From Grammothele lineata (lineage: Eukaryota; Basidiomycota; Agaricomycetes; Polyporales; Polyporaceae): a stretch of 64,000 nucleotides of DNA. The notes under the pieces are model-generated. The model ran no database searches. It saw only the letters and a list, made by a program, of their open reading frames with translations, and was not told the DNA's origin. Below are positions 45,636 to 58,600 of this stretch, in pieces (the first letter of the stretch is position 1; each line of letters starts with the position of its first letter). The stretch lies in NCBI GenBank assembly GCA_002150815.3, contig NDFF03000228.1, positions 124,001 to 188,000 on the forward strand, in the 5' to 3' direction. A program made the position numbers and the translations under genes.

Positions 45636-47428
45636 ATGGCTCACCGTAAGGCTTCGACGAGTATTGTAACCACAGAATCTCCGGAGTACGTCATTCACTT
45701 CTCTTCCCTGTCATTCCTTAAATTCAGCGTTGTCGACAGGCATATGATCCGTCTGAACGGCGTGGGGTCTCCTGTTTTAAACACCCTTCCATGCCCAGAT
45801 GGCGTATCAAAGGGTTCCTCACCAGGATCCACCCGTCGAGTTGACAAAGGAAAAGGCGTTCAAAGGCCTTATGACGCCACCTCCCAAACCGCGGATATAC
45901 AAAAAGTGCAGAGAGCGCAATTCACTCTACGCTCAGAGGAAGGTAAATTGCTTCGACATAGAATCTATCAGACATCATTAATCAATGAGAGGGCTTTCAC
46001 AGACCCGATGTCGGCGCATACACAAGCTCCTGATCCTGCACCAGGGCCTTCCGCAAAGAGCGGTTCAACCCCTCCACCCGCAGAAGGTCCTGACGATTGC
46101 GATGATGATGACGACACAGGCGACGAAGATGACCCGCTACCAAACCCTTGGTACACCGACAAAACCGGGCTTGTCTTCAGTTTCCCCCCGCCAGACTCGA
46201 TGGATAAACACTGGCTCGACAGGATGCTCGAAAAGGTCAAGGCTAACTCTGGCGAAATTGATAACGTTCTTGCGCAGGTCAAGGCAACGCTGCGCGAACG
46301 GCTGTCCGAGGTCACGCTTCTCGAGGTCGAGACGGAGCAGGCCGTCCAGGAGTACACGGAAATGCTCGACGAGATTTCCGCTATCGTGGGCGAGGACGTC
46401 GCGTGCGAGTTGCTAAAACGGATACGACATAAGCGCAATCCGCTGCATAACGAAGAGGGTTATGTCGCAGTGCGCACATCACCCAATAAAGAGCCAGGAG
46501 ACCATGAGGCAGAATCCGTACGGAGACGCGAATCGTTCGTAATGTTCATACGTTTTCAACTGATAAGCGTGCTGATCCCATATATCTCGACAGAGTCGAA
46601 GAACCGTTACCGGAGCATTTACTTTCAGAATCTTTAACCGTGAACGGCTCTTCCTCCGCCTCCCCAATCACAGATCCAGTTTCTATCAGCTCACGAAAAC
46701 GTACGCGCGAGGAGGCTCGTCCCATACCTGATGATGGACCTTCAACGGCTCGACGGCGTTCAGGAAGCGCAGGCATGCCCTCTCCTTCACGAACATCCCT
46801 CCATCGACGACCAGCGACCCACCTCTCACCTAGTGTACTTCCTTTGCTCTCGTCAAGCCAGTTACGTCCTCACTTGCGCTCTCCTCTTGCTATGCGACTA
46901 GCCGCCATCGCAAGAGGGAACGGAGCTCCCATGTCCCTTCGTCTATCCGAAATTCTCCCCGACGGAGAGAAAGGAGGCGGCGACCTCCGCCGAACGCAAA
47001 ACCAAGTTTTAACAATTACTTTAGTTCCTAATGGGCGCCCACCAGACTCTCTAAATCTTACGACGGGCCCGACCTTGCAGGCCTTCGTTAGCCCTTCCGC
47101 GACCTTTCCCTCTTCCTCCACGCTAGCTCGGCAGTCTGTCGCGCCTTCGGATTCCCTGCAACTCTCACCATATTCGTTTACTCCGTTTCACGCCTCCCTG
47201 CACCCGCCATCCCTGCCTAACGAGAGGTCCTATTATCACGTGGATTGGTCGCCTCCCGTTGGGGGTGATTCCGAGCAAACTCCAGGGCCGCCTTCGCGAG
47301 ATTGGGCGCCGATATTTGGAGGCTCAGCTGTTAAAGGGGTTCTGCACTTCAACTTCGATTCTTGGCCAGATGACAAGCAACCGGCTCCGGAGGCAGAACG
47401 GAGCGACGAGTCGGGCACGGCAGGATGA
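45636..47428 (+). CDS. D2, unrecognised 543-aa protein, paralogue of D1
   Basis: Exons read 45636-45685, 45728-45942, 46003-46534 and 46594-47428, frame kept throughout. The first intron, 42 nt, is absent from D1. Seen: MAHRKASTSIV start (compare MARGKATQITI), an acidic run (DCDDDDDTGDEDD), a core with NPWYTDKTGLVFSFPPPDS and helical VKATLRERLSEVTLLEVE, IVGEDVACELL, a Ser/Pro-rich region with a KRTREEARP patch, and an end HVDWSPPVGG...RDWAPIFGG. Shared core, shared end motif and two shared intron positions make D1 and D2 clear paralogues about 20 kb apart on opposite strands. No function can be given. Confidence 0.7.
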
Positions 47429-48128
47429 CTGTGTGTTGGGCATGATAGAATGGTCTTGTAGGTTACCAAAGCGTGACGAGCTATGATACCCCAGTTCCGG
47501 AATACTGTCGCCCGCTCGCTGCCATATGACGAGTCTTCGTCGCGGGACTACAGGCTCTCGGACCGTATACTCCCGGCAATGGCTTCCCTAACAGGTGTCA
47601 GGCTTGCATAGACTCCGAACAGGAAGAACGAAGGCCATCCATAATAGCGCCTTCAAACTACACTGAGTGCGTCGCTGAATTATGTAGAATCTCGTACGGG
47701 CTTATCGTGACACTTCCGCAGGACGAAACTTCCAACCCCTTTGTCTGCAAATCCAATACGCGGGACCTTTCGAAATGGTCCATCTCTATCCTGCGTTCTG
47801 CAGCGCGCGTATGCATCGGATCAGCGTCGCACGGCATTGGCGTTACATTAAGGTCGTGCGTTGCACGCAGTACGAATGTTGCAGCGCGTACACGTAAGTT
47901 TCTTTCGGCTCGGTGCGTTTCTTTGCGCTTCGACGATATCCTTTACTCGTGCGCCTTCAGGTCCCAGGGTCCTGTGGCCCCTGTAGAGGTTCCTGTAGAG
48001 CGCCAGAGGGACATACCTTGTCCTATGAACCCAATTCCGGGAGACGGCGCGGCGACGGTAACTTGATGGTGGTGTTGACGAAACGGGGACGAGGACGAAG
48101 GGCGAAGTTGACGATTGGCCATGAGTGA

Positions 48129-48575
48129 CGTGAGTCATCCCAAAGGCAGCATCCGACGTCTTCTCCTAGCCGTTCTGAGCGTCCTCTACGGTCTTCTGGA
48201 GCTGCCTGCTCCAGCCCAGGCGCCGGCCGCGATACCCGCGAGATTGCGAGCCTGTCGTCTTCATCGCCCTCGCCCGTGCGTCACTATCGCTCCTGCTACC
48301 GTCTTTTGGGGCAGTGTTATCCTCGTCTCGTGGCGGAGGCTGCGGCGTTGGGGCGAATGGATTTGCCTTGGGCTCTTCGTAGCCTTGCCACCCATGACTG
48401 GAGACTCGACTGGCCCTGGACCACCGTCTTAGAAGAAGGCCTTTTTACTTTCTGGCCCTATTTTCTCTGGAACGCACTCCGAATGACGGTGATCACACTA
48501 GGCGGCAGCGACCCAGGCCGGTTCGGAGTCGGATTGGATCGTTGTCTGAGACGAACGCGCGATGAGAACGAGTAG
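48129..48575 (+). other. Coding-like open frame without a start, possible last exon
   Basis: About 149 codons are open after an upstream TGA and end at TAG. The C-terminal half has a natural composition with several Trp residues (RMDLPWALRSLATHDWRLDWPW, in two parts, then FTFWPYFLWNALRMTVITLGG). There is no ATG near its beginning, so an upstream exon would be needed and I could not find one with confidence. Could be a gene relic. Confidence 0.25.
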
Positions 48576-49057
48576 ACATGCGAGGAAACCACTCGAAGGC
48601 CCTGCCCCCGGCATTCAACTTAAACCCTGACATCATGAGGGCAGGAAATGCGTTTGAAGAGTGTGAATGTGACCCATACGCACCACTCGGCGTTACGTAC
48701 AGTACTAATCATTGCGGGCGAGAGGCTGCTTCTGCATCTGCTGCAGGATCCCGGCAAGAGATATACTCACCACTGCGATAGAATCACCTATGAACTGAAA
48801 CTACACTAAGAGGAACTCACCCGTTCTCATTATAAGAGTGTGGAATGTTGTCGTAGACCAGAGTGAGTATGTCACATCGCTCTATGAGATATGCACAAAG
48901 CCTAGGATATCCAATGACCACTACGTGCATTGCGGTCTTATGAAGACAATCCCTGGAAAATAACGCTAAGCTCCTCTAGTCTAGGTTCTACCCTCTTAGG
49001 AAAGGATTCTCCAATCTTGAATGCTTGAGACAGCTGATTTAGTGCTGAGGAAGGGGC

Positions 49058-49062
49058 AAAAA
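49058..49062 (-). terminator. Pol III terminator of the left tRNA-Met
   Basis: Run of five T on the minus strand two bases past the tRNA 3' end, the standard RNA polymerase III stop. Confidence 0.8.
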
Positions 49063-49064
49063 CT

Positions 49065-49168
49065 TGCCCGGAGTGAGGATCGAACTCACGACCTCAGGAT
49101 TACCCATCGGAGACGGTCATATTACGTAAATATGAGACCTGCGCTCTAACCAACTGAGCCATCCAGGC
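49065..49168 (-). tRNA. tRNA-Met (CAT), elongator type, with intron
   Basis: Acceptor GCCTGGA pairs with TCCGGGC (one G-U pair), discriminator A. The D-arm is GGCTCAGTTGGTTAGAGC. The anticodon loop is CTCATA plus A with the usual T31-T39 mismatch of elongator tRNA-Met. The T-arm is GTGAG-TTCGATC-CTCAC. An intron of about 30 nt sits after position 37, the canonical nuclear tRNA intron site. Mature length is about 74 nt. Confidence 0.93.
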
Positions 49169-49705
49169 TTGACTTTTGAGCATAGACGAGACAACATGGC
49201 GAGAGCAGTATGCGAAAGTAGCAATAGTGGGCATGACTACGCCCAACTGCGAGTCCCTTGAATTCGACAGACGTTTGACACTGTAGGGACACAGCGAGAG
49301 ATTTGATACAATTTACTTCCAGCGAGAAAGGCCTTGCAGTCAGGCTGAAGGAGAGGATGATGTCACGCGCGGACCGGGCGCCTAGAGGCACCGCGCGGGG
49401 TACGCGTTTAATTGGGCTGCTTGAGACGAGCCACCGTTGCACTCGGGGCAGCCACCACCTCCCTGCTTCCTCCTCTCTTCCGCCTCACCTCCGCTCTATA
49501 CACCGCTAGACGTTTTCTACCGACAATAGAAAACGCTTTCAGAGCTCATCCGCCTCCTACGCATTCGCAGTCCCTCTGTCCACGTTTAAGTCTCCTCAAT
49601 TCGGATCGAATAGTATCACCACGCCCGAGTCGTTATCTGTTCTTCAAGCACTCTTCTTCCCACTCGACGACTATCACGAACTTTTGACGCATTGAACAAC
49701 ACATC
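49169..49705. other. Divergent region, tRNA-Met / Rab18
   Basis: About 540 bases. The part just before 49706 is C/T-rich, as in fungal 5' UTRs. No further gene seen. Confidence 0.6.
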
Positions 49706-50678
49706 ATGTCGCAAGCTCAGGACAAGGCGACTGGGCCCATTAACGTGAAGCTGCTCCTCATCGGGAACTCCTCCGTCGGGAAGAGTAGCCTCTTGCTCCG
49801 TTTCTCCGACGAACAATGGCTACCGGAGGACGAGTCGAGCGCGACCATTGGGGTAGATTTTCGGGTAAGCTCCTTTTGTCGTGCTCGTCTGACCCTCCGA
49901 GTCTCCCCGTGTATGGCTGGATTCCTCACGCGGCTGCCCGTTATCAGGTGCACAAGATGGAGGTGAAGGGGAAGAAGGTGAAGCTCAGTATATGGGTACG
50001 CTCTTGCATGCTCTCTAGTGGATATCCAGGGCTGATATCTCGGCGTGTGCGTGTGCAGGATACCGCGGGGCAGGAGCGCTTCCGCACAATTACGTCGTCG
50101 TACTACCGGGGGGCACAAGGCGTTATCCTCGTGTACGACGTCGCGAACCGAGAGTCCTTTGACGCGCTGCCTAAATGGTTTGCGGAGCTGGAGACGTACG
50201 TCTCCAGCGCGGTGGTCAAGATCATTGTGGGGAACAAGGTCGACAAGGTGCGCCGTCTGCTATGTTTGCAGTCTCCGTCCGTGCTAATAGTAGTAACGTT
50301 CGTCCGGAACTATCCACGGCTGCTCGATATGCTCTATCTGCTCCCACCAACCACCATCTCCGCCTCTCACTTCGGCCACGGCAGGAGTTCTCCCGACAAG
50401 TCCCCCACACCGAAGGGCAGGCGTTCGCGACGCGCATGGGCGCGCTCTTCGTCGAGGCCTCCGCCAAGACCGCTGTCGGCGTGCAGGACGCCTTCCGCGA
50501 CGTCGTCGAGCGCATCCTCGACACGCCCGAGCTTTGGCAGTCCGCTGGCGCTGCGCGTAAAGGCGGTGCGGGCCGGAGTGGCGGGGCCGGTCGGGGAGCG
50601 GGAGACGACGCAATGCCGGGGAGCATCGACCTTCGGCAGGAGCCTGACGGAGCGGAGGGTGGTGGGTGTTCCTGCTGA
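49706..50678 (+). CDS. RAB18: Rab18-family small GTPase
   Basis: Rab18 acts at ER and lipid-droplet membranes in vesicle and lipid traffic. Exons read 49706-49864, 49948-49995, 50059-50247 and 50385-50678, all phase 0, giving 229 aa. Seen: GNSSVGKSSLLLRF (P-loop near residues 20-33), ATIGVDFRVHKM (switch I), DTAGQERFRTITSSYYRGAQG (switch II, in parts), GNKVDK, EASAK, and a GGGCSC tail with the CxC pattern for double prenylation. AKL-type WDTAGQ and YYRGAQGVILVYDV match Rab18 better than Rab1 or Rab8. A Gly/Ala/Arg-rich stretch precedes the tail. Confidence 0.93.
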
Positions 50679-51004
50679 GGCAGCCTCGTTGAGCACGAGG
50701 GAGCAGATGCATGGCTAGGACCGGCTCTCCTTCCGTACGGCTCGTGCCCGTCCTCGTCGTGCGTGTAGGTGACGTGAGGATGGAGTCGTACTTGGATCGA
50801 CTGGCGTAGAGAATCTATCCCCTCGTGCGCGTCGGTGCTCACGTTACGGACTTCACTCACGGGCCTGGATGTTGTACAGATATATTGACGTTTGGTTATA
50901 ATACCCCTTCATGTTGTCCCCGGAGGTCGGGCAGGTCGTTCGCCGTTCGCCAAGAGTCTCGAGATCCGCCCGCCCGGAAGCTCTTCCAGCCCATCTGATG
51001 GTAT

Positions 51005-51096
51005 GCTTGGATGGCTCAGCTGCAGGTCTCATACTTTCGTATGACCGTCCTCGGCGGGCAATCCTGAGGTCGTGAGTTCGATCCTCACTCCGAGCA
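51005..51096 (+). pseudogene. tRNA-Met (CAT) relic with D-arm deletion
   Basis: Nearly identical to the tRNA-Met at 55651-55751, including acceptor GCTTGGA/TCCGAGC, intron after position 37, and T-arm. It lacks 9 nt (GGTTAGAGC), so the D-loop 3' part and one D-stem strand are gone. A T4 run follows at 51118-51121. It is unlikely to fold as a normal tRNA. Confidence 0.85.
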
Positions 51097-51540
51097 TACG
51101 AGGCCGTAAGTTGTATCTTTTGCACCGTCAGGACAGATATCCACTTCAACCTTCGAGCCAGGTCGCGGTTTCCCGACACTCTGAGCGTATGCGCGTCGAA
51201 AACCCCTTCAAGTTCGCGAAATCCAGATATACAGATGATGGCGTCGCTGAAATCAAAGGCACGTTGCAGCGGCTACTTGCATATCTCCAACCCAAAGTCC
51301 CGGAATACGCACCGTAGATCGCCCCCGAGCGCCAAGGTGGATATCCACAACTTCGTCTGTCCACCTCGCGCGTGCAGTCTAAGTATGCCTGCCTTGAGGC
51401 TCCAAGACCCCGTTCTACATACGCGACGATCCAATACTACATCATAGGTCAAGCTTCCGGGGTTGGCATACAGGGCTCGTCAAGGGCTCGTGGGACAAGA
51501 GTTTGCCGTGAGCCGCCGCGCACAGTTGGATATCTAGATA

Positions 51541-51667
51541 TCTAGACGGACGGACGGACGGATTCCTTCCGTACCGCGCACCTCTTCCCCTTCGAAGTTC
51601 TACGAAGTTCGCGCTCACGCAAATCCAGACATCTTTCTGTCTGTCTGTCTTTCCGTCCGTCCGTCTA
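51541..51667. repeat. Tetranucleotide repeat arms forming an inverted repeat
   Basis: A run of GACG units with TAGACGGACGGACGGA on the left, and TCCGTCCGTCCGTCTA on the right about 85 nt away, are reverse complements over 16 nt. Adjacent CTGT and ATCC tetranucleotide runs follow. It could form a hairpin or cruciform. Confidence 0.7.
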
Positions 51668-52157
51668 GCTATCCATCCATCCATTCAGCAAGCCCTCACG
51701 CACACGCACGCGCACGCGCGACGCTCAATTAGCAATGTCATGGATATCCGTAGGTGTATGTAGAGAAGTGGTAGTAAAAGTACAAGAGAGCCCATCCAAG
51801 AAAGATCCGTCTAGTGGTACAGCGAGAGCGACCCCGCGGTCGATGCGACCCTACCCTACCCAAAACTCCTCCGAAGATGGTGACCATGACTCCGGAAGAC
51901 TGCAGGCCCGCGAGCTCGTTGCCTTCATCATCGCCGACGACGGGGACGGGGACAGAGACGACGCCGCGACCGCCTCCCGCAAGGCAGGACAGCGGGGACA
52001 GCGTCGCCTCTACCGACAGCACCTCCTCCAGCAACGACAAAGACAAAGAAAAGGACAAGCCCGCAAAGAAGAGGGTCTGGGCACGGGCGCGCGGGAGCCG
52101 GGGCCGCAGCCTGGACTGGCACTGGCAGCCCCCCACGTTCCCGGCGGCGCCTCAGGC

Positions 52158-54900
52158 TCAGAACGGCCAGGAGAAGGCGTAGGAGGCCGCCTTCTGGACA
52201 ACCCACGCCATCCACGGCCAGTCGTCGTCGTCGTCACCGTCGTCGTCGTCGTCCCCGTCGCCCGGCGCGGGCTCCGTCGGGGGAGGAGGTGCGTTCTTTG
52301 AGCACTCGGCGGGGACCACGTAGCCCTGATAACATAGACATGCAGCTCGTCAGGATCGGGCACACACAAAACACCACAGACACGACGCAAGAAGAGGAAA
52401 ACTCACGTTCGTGCGCACTCCTCCGCCCCAGGGCGTGCGGCCCTCGACCTTGGCGTCGACGCCGAGGCCGCGGGACGCGAAGCCCTCCCAGAGGTCGCAG
52501 AAGTTCTCGCCGCCGGTGAGCGTCTTGTCCGCGGCGATGATCGCGTCGCGCGCGTCGAAGAACGAGGGCCGACACGGCTGGAGCTTCATGCCGTCGAGCA
52601 CGAGCTGCACGATGAGCGAGTTGCCGTGCTTGGGCACGAGCGGGCCCGGGTTCCCGAACTGGTCGACCGTGCGCGCGCGGTAGAAGTCGCCCTCGGGCAC
52701 GGTCCCGTCCGCGAGCGGCTTGGGCGGGAAGAGGTCGTCGACGAAGCCGTGCTTCTCGATGAGGCGCTGGGAGACGACCCAGAGGATCTGCGCCCAGACC
52801 TCGCCGATGGCGTGGACACCCCAGTAGCCGGGCTTGTCGAGAGTCTTGTAGACGGAGGGGTTGATGGTCTCGTCCTATGGAAACACACTACGCTTAGATT
52901 GTATTATAGCCACTGTATATGATTAACGCACCAAAGAGTACGGATAGTTGCGGATGCCCTTCTCCATGTTCGCAGCCCACGAACCCATCGCGTAGTCAGA
53001 GTAGGTCTTGTTGCTGCGGATGGTCGTCGCCAAGAAGTCTGCGGGAGCGGGATCAGGATACGCGCGACGATAAGACTGTATAATAGACGTACCACCCCAG
53101 CCCTCGCCCATACCTCCAGACTCGCCCCAGCCCAAGCAACCAGAGTTGGCGGGACCGCCGGTGAGACGGGTGCTGAGACCGTGGCTCAGCTCATGGATGA
53201 CGATGCCGGCCTCAAGGTCGCCGTCACGGTACGGGTTCGCGGTGTTCCAGAGGTACATCCTGCAGCGGCCGTTCTGGCCGTCGGGCGGGGTCATGAAGTT
53301 CGCGTTGTTGTACCCGCTGCCGTCTTGGGCGTTGGCGATGACCGCGTCACCCTCGGCGCCACCACGACCGAAGTTGTGCTGCTGGAAGTTACCAGCAACC
53401 TCGTTGAAGCCGTAGCGGTAGTAGAGGTCATGGACCATGTTCGACGTGTAGAACAGCTGCGTGACGGTTGCGTTGATGTACTTCTTGGCCTCCTCAAGCG
53501 CATCCTCAGTGTCCGTCTTCTTCGGGTCGTAGGTGTAGTCGAACTTGAGGCCGGCGCCGCCGTCGGGGCGGTAGTTGTGCACCCAGTTGTTGCGGCCCTC
53601 CCAGTCCTCGTGCGCGAAGACGTTGTTGCCCCAGGTGGTGGTCGTGTTGCGGACCTTGGCGGCTTCCTTGCTGAGGCGGACGACCGACGACTGAGGGTCG
53701 TTCGGGTAGGGGAGCGCGTGCCAGCCGAGGGGCGAGGCGAGCGCGTCGAAGTTCTCCTTCTGGATAGAGCGCTCACCGACAGAAGGGTCGTTGATGCCCC
53801 AACCGAAGACGTTGTATTCCGCAGGGGCGCGGTCTTTGGGAACCGGCGCCACAGGCATGGGAGAGTCAGACGCCCAGTCGACGACTTGGATGATACGGTG
53901 GGGCTGTTCCGCCGCAACGGAGGCCTCATACCAGTTGTCCTTCATCTCGACCTCGAACTGTGCAGACGTATGAGTGGGATAACCCGATAAAGGAGCAGGG
54001 GAGTATTACCTTCCAGACCAGCTTGAGAACGGTGTCATCACCAGCGGGAACTTGAACGAAGGCGAGACGACCTTTGACGGGATTGACAGCGTCGGGGACG
54101 TTCTCCACAGTGAACGTGGGAGCGTGGTCACCAGCAAGGTGGTGCTCGAAGATTACACGCATGTCCGAAAGGTAGCGAGAGGGCTCCTCGAGCATGTTGG
54201 CAGCGAGACCGGAGTTAGGCGTCGCCTGGGCCATGAACTGGAGCAGAGCGCGGGTGACGTCGACGGACGCGGCGTCCGAATTGCCCGCGAAGTCCGGGTG
54301 ACCGGCGAGGTACGCGGGAGCGTCGGCGAGGTCGCAGTTCCACTCACGGAGAAGAGCGAGCTTCTGGTGAGCCTGGCGATGGGGGTCATCCGCGGGAGTG
54401 TGGCGGTGGATGTGGCGGGCCTGCTCCTTGATCTCGGCGTCGAGAGCTTCGCAGTACTCGCCTTGGGGGTTGACATCATCCGAAACGGAGAAGAGCTGGG
54501 CACCCTTGGGGCGGAAGAAGGAGTCGCCGTAAGAGAGGACGACACCATCCTTGATGTTGACGTTGATGTCGCCATCTGCGACCTCGATGCCGTTCACGTA
54601 CTGGCGGACGTAGACGTGGGTGACGCCAGTGGCGGCATCTGTATACGAGTCCTCGCGGACTTGGAAGGAGCCACCGGGAATATCGCGAACGAGGTCATCG
54701 ACAAAGAGACGGGCCACCTCGAGGGGATCCGTGGCCTCGCGAAGGAGACTAGCGTGGTAAACAGGGTTGGTGTGGTAGGCCGCGTGAGGGAGGACGGGAC
54801 CAAAGCCGAGGGTCTTGCGGCGGGGGAGGACATGTGAGTCATGAGCGAGCGTGCCAGCGAGGCCGGCGGCGGCAACAGCGGCGACGAACAAACGACGCAT
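52158..54900 (-). CDS. Fungalysin (M36) secreted metallopeptidase with Asp/Trp tail
   Basis: Secreted zinc endopeptidase made as a prepro-enzyme. Exons read 54010-54900, 53093-53957, 52932-53038, 52407-52874 and 52158-52325, giving 832 aa. Seen: signal peptide (MRRLFVAAVAAAGLAGTLA), an FTP-type propeptide (DAATGVTHVYVRQYVNGIEV, in parts), catalytic VIHELSHGLSTRL near residue 545 (HExxH zinc ligands and general base), and ESGGMGEGWGDF, which brings the third ligand Glu. The tail is odd. After PAECSKN, where fungalysins usually end, there is a Pro-rich linker, a run of ten Asp broken once by Gly, and DWPWMAWVVQKAASYAFSWPF in two parts. The gene is convergent with Rab18. Confidence 0.94.
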
Positions 54901-55650
54901 GCTGGAGAAAGAGAGACGGTTAGACGGATGAGTTGGCAGAAGAGGCTCCCCGACGGCAAAGAGGGGGAGGTGATGGTTGGGGAGAGAGGGGGCGACGCGT
55001 CTGCGGACTCTTATCACGCCCGCGCCTCGCCCCACGCGACCGAGGACCGCCCGGTTTGGCGTTCCGGCGCCCCGCGTCGCCCTCCGCTTCAGCAGTGCTT
55101 CGCCTCCCGACGCGGGCTCGACGCGTCCGTAGCTACGTCCCTTCTGAGTGAGACTCTCAGCGAGCAACGGTGCATGTGCTCTTCTTGTGCTCCTGCCTCT
55201 CCGCCAGAGCCTCGTAGTCCGCGCCCTCTGCCGTCGGCTGTGTCGCACGCAGTCTTATCAAGCCCAATACAGCGTCCTCTCACCGCTGTACTCGTCCGCA
55301 TCCGCTGCAGACGCCATCATCCAATCAAGCAAGTCAAGCACGTTATAAACTCATCAACAACCATATCTTGCCGCGCTTGCGTCACTTGAGTTCCGTGTAT
55401 CACACGAGCTAGGGTGCCTTTAGGGTATTTCGGGTCATCTCTGTCTCCTCCCTTCCGGCCGCAGCAACCCCTGTTCTGCGGCCTCCGGGTGCACTGCTCC
55501 CACGCGTGTCATCGTTGCGACTCAGCATGTGGCCCGACTATCATGTCTCTCGAACGGCTGCTCGCAGAACGAGTTTGCCCAGAGACGTTGAGGGAGGCAC
55601 ATAGAAAAACTACCAACCCCCAGTGGTAGGCCGGGAGGGTAGAACACAGT
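54901..55650. other. Intergenic, fungalysin 5' side / tRNA-Met
   Basis: About 750 bases, the presumed fungalysin promoter. The open frames crossing it continue antisense into the fungalysin gene and are not supported. Confidence 0.6.
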
Positions 55651-55751
55651 GCTTGGATGGCTCAGCTGGTTAGAGCGCAGGTCTCATATTTCTGTATGAC
55701 CGTCTCGGACGGGTAATCCTGAGGTCGTGAGTTCGATCCTCACTCCGAGCA
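55651..55751 (+). tRNA. tRNA-Met (CAT), elongator type, with intron
   Basis: Acceptor GCTTGGA pairs fully with TCCGAGC, discriminator A. D-arm GGCTCAGCTGGTTAGAGC, anticodon CAT in loop CTCATAA, intron of about 27 nt after position 37 (55689-55715), T-arm GTGAG-TTCGATC-CTCAC. Mature length is about 74 nt. A T7 run near 55782-55788 can end transcription. Confidence 0.95.
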
Positions 55752-56236
55752 CGTACACACTGCGCATAGAACAGTTCCTTTTTTTCGAATGTTTGACGCG
55801 CCGAGAGTCGTCATCCAACAGGTCATCCCAACAATGTACTTCGTACGCCATCTCGTCCCAACTGGCGCCGATACCGCCACACGACACGTACAGACTCACG
55901 AGGTTTCGCTGTTTTGGAACAGCATGACCCCGTTACTTAGCACCCTACACGTGCGGTCCGCGAGGCTGAGCGCGATTTCCGTACGAAGGGGCAGTAGCAT
56001 GTCTCTGTTGTAGACGCCGAGGCTGTCTGGCGATTCATAGCCCCCCACAGCACCAGCAGCTAAGAAGGAGCCACGCCAAATCTGGCTGAAGTTGTGCTCG
56101 TGGAAACCTACAGGTAGATTTTAGGGCGAGTCCTCGACAGGTCGCCCACCAGGCGTCTGATACATCGCGCTCGATTCGATTCGTTCTACGGCACGGCTTT
56201 GTTGTACATACACAGCGGTGATGATACAGTCCAGTT
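55752..56236. other. Intergenic, tRNA-Met / MET17-A 3' side
   Basis: About 480 bases. Apart from the T-run after the tRNA I see nothing. Confidence 0.6.
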
Positions 56237-58357
<2,121 letters not shown>

Positions 58358-58594
58358 GTTGGGTCGGAATGAAGTTTCTCGCAAATTCTCCTAGCGCTTT
58401 TAAGGCTCTCCTCGGAGACGAGCTCGCACGGCGGGGCGGAAGGCCGTGAGCAAGGCTCAACGACTCTGTGTCTACGCTCGGCGGCAGCGTAATTGTTGCG
58501 CCAGGTCGACCCAATCCTTACGTGGAAGAACCTGGCTCACAAAGCTCAACTTCTAGCAGCGCTTGGGGTACCGCAATGTGTCGTCTGAACGTAC

Positions 58595-58600
58595 CACGTG
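58595..58600. promoter_or_regulatory. CACGTG E-box upstream of MET17-A
   Basis: Perfect palindrome recognised by Cbf1-type bHLH factors, which drive yeast sulfur genes together with Met4/Met28. It is placed about 240 nt before the copy A ATG. Function here is inferred from position only. Confidence 0.45.

Larger units (their letters stand above)
47429..49064. other. Intergenic, D2 3' side to tRNA-Met
   Basis: About 1.6 kb. One coding-like open frame (48129-48575) is listed separately. The stretch 48580-49050 is AT-richer and holds nothing recognisable except the tRNA terminator. Confidence 0.5.
50679..52157. other. Intergenic, Rab18 / fungalysin, with tRNA relic and tetranucleotide repeats
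   Basis: About 1.5 kb between convergent genes. It contains the damaged tRNA-Met (51005-51096), the GACG/CCGT tetranucleotide inverted repeat (about 51541-51667) and a CACGCA run near 51695-51720. No protein gene seen. Confidence 0.6.

Noticed and set aside
53181..54837. Two long plus-strand frames over the fungalysin gene
   Set aside because: Antisense shadows of M36 catalytic and propeptide exons. The minus strand has HExxH and a signal peptide.
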